A stretch of 64,000 bases of DNA, taken from NCBI RefSeq assembly GCF_037893015.1, contig NC_133664.1, positions 122,249,887-122,313,886 on the forward strand. Direction: 5' to 3'. Each line of letters starts with the position of its first letter. The first letter of the stretch is position 1. This document shows, in pieces, positions 33,236 through 43,700 of this stretch. This stretch comes from Macrotis lagotis (taxonomy: Eukaryota; Chordata; Mammalia; Peramelemorphia; Peramelidae). The position numbers were made by a program, and so were the translations under genes. Under the pieces are notes generated by a model. That model made no database searches. It was given only the letters and a program-made list of their open reading frames with translations, and was not told the DNA's origin.

Positions 33236-33644
33236 TTTAGTTCACTGCCCCCCCCAAGTTAAGAGAGTAGCCAAGAGCACTGAGATTTGAACCCAGATCT
33301 TCATGGGACCAAGATCAACTCTCTATCCACTACCCATTATTGCCTATAAGCCTTGCACATAGTAGACACTTTGATTAAATGAATTAATAGGATAAAAAAA
33401 AGGATGACACTTGTTACATTTTGACATTTCACTGCTTCAAATCTCAATATCTTCTTCCATCACCCTTTAATTCCATTTTAATTTTGGGGATGAGAAGAGC
33501 AATATGATCTTCCATAGGAATCACTGTATCTTATTTTGGCCCTGGTTCCAGGTCCAACTAGTGAATATTTGACATCACATGGAGCTTATTTATTTAGCAA
33601 CCACAACTACCACAAACAAAAAGAATGAAAATTAAAAAGGAAAT
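33236..33644. other. Intergenic DNA with a MIR-like scrap
   Basis: TTTGAACCCAGATCTTCATG (about 33287) is MIR-like. Nothing else recognised. Confidence 0.35.
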
Positions 33645-33740
33645 CATAGAACAGAAAGGACCCTGAAGAGCATCTAATTCATTCCCTTTATTTCATCGAT
33701 AAGAAAAGAGGTCCAGAGTTCAGATGACTTGGCCTTAGAG
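33645..33740 (-). repeat. MIR fragment, reverse
   Basis: GAGCATCTAATTCATTCCCT then AGTTCAGATGACTTGGCC. Confidence 0.5.
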
Positions 33741-34030
33741 AAGCAAGGGGGAAAAACTTCAGGAGAACTGAAGAATGAAGCATCCCTAGAAATATAATAA
33801 ATGAAGAGATTAATTCTTTGGGCCCATCATTGAACTTAAGAGTAAGTCAAATGGGAAAAAAAAAACCTAGGAGGAAGTAAAAGGAAAATTTGAATGCATG
33901 AAAAAAAATCTTGGAATGGAATATGCATAGAAAGATCTCAGGGGAAGAAATTTTTATCAATGACTTGGATAAAGGTAGTGAGGGATAAGATTCAAAATGA
34001 GCTCAATTTTAGAACATGGGCCAAATATCT

Positions 34031-34452
34031 AAAATGAATGTTATCTCACTGATGTGTTCCTTCTGGGCATGCAAATTACAACTCATCCATGACTGTCCAC
34101 CATGTGGACTCTGGTCTATATATCCTTTCACATCTTGGGCATAGAGGGCCTATCCAATGTTCCAAATCCTGTTACATTCAGGGGTATGTTGGTATATCTT
34201 TAACAATCAGCTCTCAAAAAATAGGCAGGGCACACTTTTTAAGTTTACTCTGAATTATTAGGGTTTTCTTCATCACTTTCTTAAGACAACTAATAAAACA
34301 ATAAATTAAGTCCTGATTGTAGTGTTTATTGATTCCTAAGGTTTAAATGCTTGCAGTGAAAATTCAACAACTGGCCCTGGTACCAATTGGTATAAGCTGG
34401 CTCCAATACCATTGGCTATATCAGTTGTCTCCTGCTTCTATTATGTGATCAT
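34031..34452. other. Unidentified ~420 bp insertion inside the L3
   Basis: The L3 consensus runs directly from GGGCC-AATCTAATAAG to AGATGA. Here about 420 bp separate those two halves. The insert has no tail, tRNA-like head or terminal repeat I can see, and no family I recognise. Confidence 0.5.
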
Positions 34453-34484
34453 ACTTAATAAGATGAGATCTAGTAAGGGTAAAT

Positions 34485-35705
34485 ATATCCTTTTGCGGGG
34501 AGCAGTTTATGACTAAGGAAGAGTTGGAGAACATCACCAAAAACCAATTAGATGATTTCGATTACATTAAATTAAAAAGCTTTTGCACAGATAAAACCAA
34601 TGTAACCAAGATCAAAAGAAATGTAGTAAACTGGGAAACAATCTTTACAACTAATGATTCTGACAAAGGACTCATTTCTAAAATATACAGAGAACTGAGT
34701 CATATTTTTAAAACAAAAAGCCATTCCCCAATTGACAAATGGTCAAAGGATATGTAAAGGCAATTTACAGATGAGATCAAAGCAATCCATAACCATATGA
34801 AAAATTGCTCTAAATCATTAGAGAAATGCAAATTAAAGCTTCTCTGAGGTACCAACTCACACCTCTCAGATTGGCCAATATGACCAGAAAGGATAATGAT
34901 CATTGTTGGAAGGGTTGTGGGAAATCTGGGACATTATTACACTGTTGGTGGAGCTGTGAACTTATCCAACCTTTCTGGAGAGCTATTTGGAACTATGACA
35001 AAAGGGCAACAAAAATGTGCATACCCTTTGACCCAGCCATACCACTACTGGGTCTATACCCTGAAGAGATGATGAAAAAAAGGGTAAAAACATCACTTGT
35101 ACAAAAATATTTATAGCAGCCCTGTTTGTGGAGGCAAAGAATTGGAAATCAAGTAAATGGCCTTCAATTCGGGAATGGCTTAGCAAACTGTGGTATATGT
35201 GTGTCATGGAACACTATTGTTCTATTAGAATCCAGGAGGGATGAGAATTCAGGGAAGCCTGGAGGGATTTGCATGAATTGATGCTGAGTGAGATGAGCAG
35301 AACCAGAAAAACACTGTATACCCTAACAGCAACATGGGAGTGGTGATCAACCTTGAAGGACTCACTCATTCCATCAGTGCAACAATCGGGAACAGTTTTG
35401 GGCTGTCTGCAAATAAGGAGCTGTGGAGTTTGAACAAAATTCAAGGACTATTCCCTTTAATTTAGAAAAAAAAAGATATCTTGTTGTCTGATCTTGTTAC
35501 CTCTTAGACTTCTTGTCTCTTCTTTAGGGATATGATTTCTCTCTCATCACACTCAATTTGGATCAAGGTACAACATGGAAACAAAGTAAAAACTGACAGA
35601 TTGCTTTCCGTGGGGGAGGGAAGTGGGATTGGGGGGAAAATTGTAAAACTCAAATAACAACTTTAATAAAAATAAATTTAAAAAAATAAAAAAATATCCT
35701 TTTGC
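34485..35705 (+). mobile_element. 5'-truncated L1 with perfect 12-base target duplication
   Basis: The body runs 34497-35693. ATATCCTTTTGC flanks it at 34485-34496 and 35694-35705. It codes for the C-terminal end of ORF2 in pieces: ENITKNQLDDFDYIKLKSF, the SHIFKTKSHSPIDKWSKDM block (34694-34756), SLRYQLTPLRLANMTRKDN, and AIPLLGLYPEE. These belong to the region after the reverse transcriptase. Frames are broken by at least one frameshift and stops, so it is inactive. It ends in a 3' UTR and A-rich tail (35600-35690). Low divergence compared with its L3 host marks it as the younger element. Confidence 0.93.
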
Positions 35706-36540
35706 TTGAGATCAGTTTCATTATTGTAAGATGGGTAGAGGTGTTGCAAGAGAGCAGTTTAAGCTCAAAAATATTAATTTTATTTTTTCTGAACTACAAA
35801 ACTTTGCAATGTGGTAGTCAAAAGAGCTAATGCAGTCTTAGGCTGTATTAAGAGGAGGCACACTTTCTACAGAGAAGGCCATAATGATCTCATTATACTC
35901 AATTATGGTCAGATCACATCTGTTCTGGGGCTCCCATTTTAGGAAAGGCCTTGATGAGCTAAGAGTATCAAAAGAGAATAGTAAGATGGTAACAGGCCTC
36001 CATAGCATGCACTATGAGGTTCATAAATAGGTAGAACTAGATATTCTTTAAGGTCTTTTTTTCTTTCTTTGATTTTTAAATTTTTTTCTTTCCCCCACCT
36101 CCCATTTTAAAATAAATGATATGCTGAATATTTACTAGCTGGTCCTGGAATTAGAGCAGGGCATGGTATTTCCTATAGTGACATTTACTACTCATTTCCT
36201 AGTCCTGTCATAGATATCAAGGTATATGTTGGGCAAAAGTATGAGTTGAGATTGAGGTGGGAAGGATGTGAGATATACTAGGGAAGAGGGATTGGATTTG
36301 TACTGTTTAACTCTTGAAGGACAATTTAGAAACTATGAATGGAAGTTGCAGAGAAATGGATTTAGGCTTTTTAATGTAAGGAAAACTACTGTCCCATCTC
36401 TAGAGTGGAATGAGATTCCCTATGAATTAGTGACTATCCCTCCCTAGAAGTCTCCAAAAAGAGAAAGGATAGATCATTTGTTGGGATTTTTGTAGGATGA
36501 GATGGGTTCTGAGGTTCCTTCCAACTTTTAAAATTCTGTC

Positions 36541-37489
36541 ATTTAATTGTTTATGACAAAGTTGGGATTGGAACCCAGATCTTTTCATCTCTTCCTAGGA
36601 CCATGATCTTCCTCCTACACCAAGACAACTCCTGAAAGATTATCCAATCTTCACCATGCCCCATCCCCTTTCTTGACAATCTATATTATCTCTAATTATT
36701 GAAATTGCAGGGAGCTGGAGCCTTTACTTGTATGGTATATGAAGCTGAGCCACAGAAGAATGATGTTAGAGAAGGTAAAGATCTTTATCTGTGTCCTAAC
36801 TCGGGCCTGGTTTAGTAAAGTAGCCTGAGGAGAATAGGTGGCTGGAGAAGAGGTCAGACTACACTCACTGGCAAGGGTGATGAGAGGCTAGTCCATGGAG
36901 AATCCTGCCGTCTTTTTTTCCACCTGCCAGCAGTCATACTGCCCCAGGGAGGGTGGTGTGTGGGGCCTTAGCACGCCTCCCCAGGCTGGCGGCCAATAGA
37001 GTGTAAATATTATTACACTCCCACTCATCTGAAGGATGTTAATTATTAAAACACATGCCACCCAGGGTAATACACTGTAATTAGGTTCAAATTAAATTAG
37101 TATCCCCTGTAATTAGCATATCAATAACAACTCTTGAGACACCAGGCCCCCTACTCCTCAGTATTACCTCCCAACTTGGCCTAGCTTAGAAGAAGGCTCT
37201 ATTACCTCTCTCCCCAGCTCAGAAATAATCAAACAAATAAATAACTTGATGTCAGCACAGGGGATGGAAAGTCACATAAACACTTCCCTCTCCCTTGTTT
37301 TGTTGCCACACACTAGAAAGAAAAGAGGAAGGGGGTGGGGCTCCAGAGAAATCTCCCAGAAGTTATTAAAACCCCTGACTGGGGTGGGGGAAAGCAAAAA
37401 GGGGAGGTAGATTTGGGAGGAACATTCCCATTGCCTTGGCTCACTTTTATGCAAAAAAAATCTTACACTCCTTTTAAAGACAAGTTAAA
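36541..37489. promoter_or_regulatory. Candidate conserved non-coding element near 36950-37140
   Basis: No repeats are seen from about 36700 to 37250. The core has many homeodomain-type sites: GTTAATTATTAAAAC (about 37038), CTGTAATTAGGTTC (about 37076), AAATTAAATTAGTA and CTGTAATTAGCATATC (about 37108). It also has a CCAATAG (36993). Dense TAATTA sites in a repeat-free island are typical of developmental enhancers. The call is inference without alignment. Confidence 0.4.
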
Positions 37490-37740
37490 TGACTTTTTCA
37501 ATAAAGATTTCCCTACTCTGTCAGTCCACAAGGGTCTTTCCATCCATGTACATAATAGTCATTTACATACTGACTTGAATCTCAAACTTTTATAGTCTTG
37601 TCTAGACTACCCATCTTATTGTCATATAACTATGCTAGTTAACTTTTCCTGTATATCTTTTTTTCCCATGTAGATTGAGAGCAGGGCATCCCCCATAGCT
37701 CCGGTTTTTATTTCTCTAGCAAAGTGCATACTTTAATCAT
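37490..37740 (+). repeat. Probable L2-related fragment
   Basis: ATGACTTTTTCAATAAAGAT then CATTTACATACTGACTTG loosely follow an L2 3' region. Weak. Confidence 0.35.
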
Positions 37741-37876
37741 TTTCTCCACAGTAGAGAAGGGAAAAGTCAAAATGATCTGGGCACATCTTGTTAGTTATCT
37801 GGTTTATAAGTAGTTCTATTAGTCCATTTATTCCTCATTCCAATAGAGTGGCTTCTAAAAGATGAGGGTAGGTGTT

Positions 37877-37880
<4 letters not shown>

Positions 37881-37955
<75 letters not shown>
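37881..37955. repeat. (GA)37 perfect microsatellite
   Basis: 75 bases of uninterrupted GA. Confidence 0.99.
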
Positions 37956-37957
<2 letters not shown>

Positions 37958-38394
37958 TTTTAACTAGAGAAGATTCCAGCTCAATTGTATTCCCCAGTCT
38001 GAATCAGAAAAAGGGACCAGCCAGGCATTCTAAGTCTTCTGTATGGGGACAATATTGGACAAATGATGGATGATTGGTAAGCAGGGAACAAGATGCTGGA
38101 ATAGATATGGAATGTACTGAATGTTGATAAAATAAGAAATGATGACCTCTTTATTATACAGTTAATTCCTGTTTATCAGGACTGTAGTTGGAAATATGGA
38201 GAGCTCAAAGAGTCAATGCCCACTCACCAGACACAAGAGAGCAACTGATTACATATAGCCTCGATATATAGTGTAATACTTCTGGGTGTGCCTCAATCTG
38301 TGACATTTTGAGATACAAATATAAGTGTCCCGACTGAGTTCAATATAGTGCCTAGGGACTCAAGACTTTCAGCCTGAATCCCCCACCTTCCATC
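37956..38394. other. Unassigned intergenic DNA
   Basis: No gene or repeat named. Confidence 0.35.
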
Positions 38395-38470
38395 AGTCAG
38401 TCCACAAATGGTTTATTATACACCAGTTGAAGCCCAAAGGTGGATGACCAGTCCTGAAAAGGGACAATGG
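38395..38470 (+). repeat. Family X 3' fragment
   Basis: CCCAAAGGTGGATGACCAGT then CCTGAAAAGGG matches the 3' part of the copy at 23720-24310. Confidence 0.5.
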
Positions 38471-38499
38471 TTACACTCATTCCTTTCCCATCTTGATTG

Positions 38500-39180
38500 C
38501 TAAGTAAACCAGTTCAACTCTGTTTTATTTTTTGTCCCTTATCCTATCGATTTTCTTGCCCTGCTAAGCATCAACCCTGGATGACTTCCACCACCTTGTT
38601 GCCTTTGCTCCTACTCCTGTGTTGAATAAAACTGGACAAAATCTTGTTGACTGCTCCACTATCCATTTAGGTTACGCAAGTTCAACTGGGTCCTCACTAC
38701 TCCCATGGAAATCTTTTATACCTCCCTAACTCACTCTTCTACTCTTCATAACAGCTCTTCCAAATCTTTTCTTTCCTTCTCAAGCCTCCCATAGCTCTCT
38801 CTACTCCTCTCAGCTGAGAACCTTGCCTCAAATTTTAGGAAAAAAAATCGAAGCCACTAGCTGAGTTTTTCACTTCTTAAGTCACATGTCACAGATGCCT
38901 TCTTCACGGAACTCATGTGAGACGGCCCTTTTCTTTGCTAAGCAAAACTCTCTAAGGGCATATATGATCCCCATCTATCTTGTAGTCATCTATAGCCATC
39001 TCCATGTCCCCCCCCCCCCAATCCTCTAGTCTGGTTCATCCCCTTATCATTCAACTGTTCTCTCCAAAATTACAAATTATCTCCTAATAAATCTAACAGC
39101 CTCCTCTCAGTTATTGTTCCTGATTTCTCTGCAGTTTTTGCAGTCCTTTTCTTTTCCCACACCAATTTAAAAGTTTGTTT
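38500..39180 (+). repeat. L2 LINE ORF2 fragment
   Basis: TTGACTGCTCCACTATCCAT, CAACTGGGTCCTCACTACTC, AGCTCTTCCAAATCTTTTCT, CTCAGCTGAGAACCTTGCCT and CATTCAACTGTTCTCTCCAA are recognisable L2 coding-region landmarks in order. Non-functional. Confidence 0.75.
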
Positions 39181-39589
39181 CCCTTCTTCCCAGTGGAAAA
39201 CTGTTTAAAAACAATTTGTACTACATTTATTCTTATGCATATGGTATTGCCTCAAAAATGAACAAAAAATCAATCCCAAAGGTACCCAGAGCAGCTAGCA
39301 GTCCTTTTCTCAGCTATATATACAGCAGATCTGTCTCTTTCCCCAGATTTGGAACAACCTTTGCACTTTTGGACCATTTCTCCCAAAACGCTGCTCTACT
39401 GGCTAGGGACACAGAGGAACTATAATAGCCAGTAAGACATTATCTACTGGATGGCAGATGCTTGAGGCCAGATGGAAGGGGAATCATCCTGCTTCCTCCA
39501 GGGTGTAACTAACTTTTCATTCCATCACCTCCACCACTGCCTTTTTAGTGGTTTTTTTGTTTTAGATGTGACTCTGGGTGGATATAACT
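39181..39589. other. Unassigned intergenic DNA
   Basis: No gene or repeat named. Confidence 0.35.
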
Positions 39590-39825
39590 GTACTGCTTCT
39601 TTTGGTTGTTGTTGACTTGTTTCAGTTTTGATTGACTCTTTGTGACCCCTTTTGGGGTTCTCTTGGCAGAGATACAGGCATAGTTTGCCATTTTCTTCTG
39701 TAGCTCATTTAATAGATGAACTGATGCAAACAGGGTCAAATGACTTGCTCAGGGTAATACAGCTGTGTGTGAAGCTGAATTTGAACTTAGGTCTTCCTGA
39801 ATCTGGGATAGGTCCTTTATCATTT
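39590..39825 (-). mobile_element. SINE with BovB/RTE-like tail, reverse orientation
   Basis: TTGATTGACTCTTTGTGACC then CCTTTTGGGGTTCTCTTGGC is the reverse of the GGGGTCAC-AGAGTCA tail. GTTTGCCATTTTCTTCTGTA and a CORE body follow. Confidence 0.85.
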
Positions 39826-40130
39826 GTGATCAAAACTGTAGGTATGAATGGTCTTTTTTTTTATTTTGAACTTTTTGCCCTATTATATCTGGGTGATGAT
39901 GAGAGTACTAAATGGGAGCATAAAAGGGGCAGTCAATAATAGAGAAAGGAGAAAGCAGTAGATCCTTGGGGAAATATCCAGACCTAATTCTGCCTCATTG
40001 AAATCTGGCTCAGTCTGTGGTAGGGTTAGGTGACAGATGTCTTCAATAGGAGTTTAAAGGATTACTTTGCCCCCACTAACTGAGTAACACATACAAAAGA
40101 TTGTCTGGATTCCATAATGAACAATGCGGG
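39826..40130. other. Intergenic DNA just beyond the SND1 3' end
   Basis: No gene or repeat named. GT-rich sequence on the minus strand after 40130 could serve as the downstream element for cleavage. Confidence 0.35.
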
Positions 40131-40151
40131 CTGCGGACAGCACTGTACTAC

Positions 40152-40157
40152 TTTATT
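40152..40157 (-). terminator. SND1: Polyadenylation signal AATAAA
   Basis: Minus-strand CCCAATAAAGTAG. It is the only canonical signal I saw within 600 bases of the stop codon, and sits about 545 bases past it. Confidence 0.8.
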
Positions 40158-40584
40158 GGGTCTCGCAAGCTTTAAATACAGAATGGGGGGTTGGCATCTA
40201 GGGCAGGGAGCAAGGGCAGATGCTGCTGGCATTTAAGAATGGATAGATCAGAGAAGTAACGTAATCAACTATCAGTCAGAGAGGCATAGAGGAAAGGAGG
40301 GTCATATGGGTTAGGGTAGGGTGCCAAGTGACAGCTATTCTTAGCTGATGGCTCTCCCTTGCCTCTCCTTTGTGCACAAAGTCTTTTGTGTTCATAGGCA
40401 AGTTGATTTGAAGACAATTAAAAAACACAAATCAGGTCAGGAGGAACTTGGGATGGCAGTACCCATCACCCCAGATGGTAATGCCCCCAGTCCCAGGAAA
40501 GCTTTCCAGCTCCCCATCCTCCTGCCTAGGAATTCTGCCTCATGAGGCAGTCCCATACACTGAAGCAAAGCTGGACCCATCCTT

Positions 40585-40615
40585 CCCCCCTCCCCCACCT
40601 CCCTCCCCTCCCCCA
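40585..40615 (-). promoter_or_regulatory. SND1: Predicted RNA G-quadruplex in SND1 3' UTR
   Basis: In the sense of the mRNA this reads GGGGGAGGGGAGGGAGG, then T and GGGGGAGGGGGG. Four or more G-tracts of three or more with one- to three-base loops meet the standard quadruplex motif. A role in stability, localisation or translation is inference. Confidence 0.65.
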
Positions 40616-40700
40616 TCCTGGGCTCTCCAGTTGACACCTTCCTCCCAGGTGGGGAAAAGGTTTTAGTGTAAGCGGTGCTGATGGGGACAAGAGACACTTT

Positions 40701-40766
40701 CTAGCGGCTATAGCCAAATTCATCTGCATCATCTGCTCGAAAGTCACCATAACGCCAGAGATTCAG
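40701..40766 (-). CDS. SND1: SND1 terminal coding exon
   Basis: Codes [19 protein letters not shown] then SR and TAG. It opens after acceptor TTGTTACAG in phase 0. This acidic-aromatic end is the invariant SND1 C-terminus. The preceding intron is only 107 bp. Confidence 0.98.
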   Translation of the reverse strand: MNLWRYGDFRADDADEFGYSR

Positions 40767-43700
40767 CTGTAACAAGAAAGGAAAAACACACCTGTGAGTT
40801 CAGAGTGTTCTTCCTCAAGCACCATGACCCACATTCCTCCTACCCCACAGTGGTCCCTGGAGCAAGAACTCACCCTGGCACTCTTGGCTGACTCCTGTGC
40901 ATTCAGATACTCTGTGATCTGTAAGTTTAGAGCAGGGAGAAGGATGTCAGGGGAATGTGGACCACAAGAATTAGCCTTAGGCACTTCTGATTGTGTGAGT
41001 CTGCCCCCATCATTTACTTCGGGGTTAGGAACATGAGGTGGCAAATGGAGAAGATTCAGGGATGACACAACAGCTGTCCAAGTATTTTATTTAAGGGATG
41101 TCATATGGAGGAAGGATTAAATGTGTTCCCCTGGCTCCAGAGTGGCAGAACCAGGAAGGATGGGTTGAAGCTATAAAGAGGTAAACTGAGGCTGGACTCC
41201 AGGTCAGGAAATGACTTCATTCCTGTGAGTATGTGCAGAGGTGGAGGGATTTCCCTGGACAGGGGGTGGGGTTCTCCTCCTTGGAGGTTTTTAAACAGAG
41301 GCTGCACAATCGTTTGTTGGGTATGACTGTGGAGATTTCCTTTTGTTGTAAGACCTTGAGTAGATGGCCACTCAAATTCCTTTAACTTTCAAATTTGGAT
41401 TCTGTGATCTGGGAGATTACAGAGACCAGAATAGGTATGAGCAGCTCTGCTGACTGCCCAACTGGGAAAACTCACTTTTTTCCTCATACACTGGATCTTT
41501 AAAACATGACCATGTCTTAGGCACACTCGTTCTGCTCTTGAAAAAGTGGCTCCCCAAAGTGGAGGTAGTGTTTCAGGGAATATGAGCAGTCAGGGCTTTC
41601 CCCAAAATGGAAAGAAAGGCAGCAATAGAAAAGGCTCTGTCTTATAAACAATGGTATCTTGTTACAAATGAAATGTTGACTCTCATGATCAACATCATGG
41701 ACCCATGAGCCAGCCACAAATAAATTAGGAAGGACTGGGTCATAACAGAGAAAGAGAAAGGAGAGACTGGAAGAAGGGAAAAAAAGTGGGTGAAATAGGG
41801 AAGGGAAGGCAGTAAAGATCCAAAAGAAGTAGTATCCTCAAACCAAACTTCTCCACCTTCTGCAGACATTGGGGTTAATGAGTGAGATGGAAGAGAAGAA
41901 TGCATTCCTTTTGTCCAGTAACATTACGGCAGGGCTAGAAGGAACTTCACATCTTCAACTGACCCCCATGAAAGGGCACACTGGCTTGGCCCATAAGAAG
42001 CAGATTCCCTCTTGTTAGCCAAAAAGTAGCCTAGGTTCCTTACAGAAGCAATCTTCCCCAGAAAGGTGTGAGTTGGTAGGTATAGAGAAATTCTTGGGGT
42101 GTGAACAGGCTAGAAGGAGTTCAAGGTCACAGGTTGCATTTTGGTGGTAAAGAGGATCATATTCCTCTGTGGTGGCTTAAAATAACTATACCTCTCAGCA
42201 TGGATCTAGGAAGGGGACCACCTGACTGAACCACATGATGTGAACTATGGTATCTTGTCTCCTTATGAACAGAAAGAAGGAAGGGGCAAAGCTATCTGTA
42301 ACCAAAGCTTTCTAACTGTGCCTTTTCCTCAAGCCTATTAGCTAGAGAAAACTAAGAGTTAATTTCCAATTCCACTGTACTGATATTGTTAGTCAAACTC
42401 ACACATCATAGTCTTTTAATTTGGAAAGTAATGAAATAACCCCCTCCCTCTCCCCAGGCCTCACATAGCCTTCCCACCTATGTTTTGTGCTCTTCCCACT
42501 CCCCTTGCTTAGTGGAGGAGGGGAATATGAGGTAGGCAATTCTTATTAGAAGTAAAGTAGCAGGGCCTCAGATTTTACCCCTAGCAGGTTGTTTTCCCTT
42601 CCCTAATAACATACCACTTTCTGGAACTGTTTCTCCTTGCGGACCTCCACCATGACCAGCCCCTCTTTAACCAAGCCCAGGCCCACATCCCCCTTGGAAT
42701 CTGCAAACTGAAGGGTGACATGAGGGCAGCCGGGGCTCAAGTGTTCCACGTTGAGTAGGCACTGAGTGTTTTGGATGTCCCGAACCACACTGTCCACAGC
42801 ATCTGTGCGGGCATCCTCCTGGGGAGCAGAACACCACAACAAAGAAAAGCCAAGTCATTACACTCTGTGGCAACAGCCTTCCTCAATGCCTGCCCCCATC
42901 TTCAAGCAGTCATTGCTTCCCACCACCATGAAAATGTGCACATGTATATGCATGCCTATGTGTGTGGGTAAATTGTGTATGCTTGTCTCTGTGTGTATAT
43001 GTGTGCATGTATGTCCCTTCTGTAGATGTGTGTATGTGTGTATACATGCATAGGCACAGCTGGGTGGGTGTGCAGGCTTGTCCTTCAGACACTTAATGAA
43101 CTCACATCTTGTGGCACCTGGATGAAGGCAAAGGCGTACTCTGTGGCTTGGGCAGGCAGCACTCGAGTGCTGAAGGCAGGTGGTAATGCACCCAAGCGGG
43201 TGGATGGCAGGATCTCTCTCTGTGGGGAAAGCATCCAGAAAAGTTGTGACCCTGACCCTTGAAGCTCCCAGTACCCTGGGGCCCCTTCGCTCTGGAGGGC
43301 TTCTTCTTGACTAGTCCTCTGGCTCAGTGTCTCTGCCTCTGGGCAACTGGGACAGCTTTCTCTTAAGCCACACCTGCCGGTAGCTTTCTCCAGCCATCTA
43401 GCCCTGGGAAGGCAGCATCCACCCCAGACAGAAGCTAACATGAAGGACTCACTTCTTTTCACCCCTGGGCTTGGGGTTGGGGGCACCCAGGGTGCCTATT
43501 AAAATAATCACAGTGATAATTGGGCTCTAATTGCTGTTTCCATTTTCTTCCAAAGACCTATCTTCTGGGAGACAGGTCCCTGACTCTTCTGCTAGGCAGA
43601 GAGAGACGGAGAGGTCTCAGTCAGTGGCTGAGAAGGGGACAGAGGAAAACATTCTGGGAGTCCCTGGAGACCTGCCTACTCTGCTTTAGTTCCATGATGC

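Larger units (their letters stand above)
33765..36540 (+). repeat. L3/CR1 LINE split by two insertions
   Basis: L3 sequence starts near 33765 and shows ATCAATGACTTGGATAAAGG at 33957. It reaches ATGGGCCAAAT (34015-34026), breaks, resumes at ACTTAATAAGATGAGATCTA, is broken by an L1 at 34497, and resumes as TTGAGATCAGTTTCATTATT. GCAGTCTTAGGCTGTATTAA, TAAGATGGTAACAGGCCTCC and TTCCAACTTTTAAAATTCTG complete it. Confidence 0.82.
40131..40700 (-). other. SND1: SND1 3' untranslated region
   Basis: It lies between the stop codon (40701-40703) and the cleavage zone about 20 bases past the AATAAA signal at 40152-40157. The length of about 570 nt is in keeping with the compact 3' UTR of SND1 in other mammals (recalled). 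It has no interspersed repeat and includes a C-rich block on the plus strand at 40585-40615 that is G-rich in the transcript. Confidence 0.75.

Noticed and set aside
34509-35116. Protein gene from the open frames at 34509-34757 and 34826-35116
   Set aside because: Both are pieces of L1 ORF2 in a truncated, inactive copy with target duplications.
37881-37955. Possible CRISPR or satellite array
   Set aside because: Simple dinucleotide repeat; no spacers.
1-40130. LEP, MIR129-1 or other genes that lie downstream of SND1 in human
   Set aside because: No leptin coding sequence or CTTTTTGCGGTCTGGGC-type miR-129 sequence was found; they probably lie beyond the window start.
43085-43486. 133-codon minus frame read as a single gene
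   Set aside because: It is an SND1 exon (43106-43219) extended into both introns.
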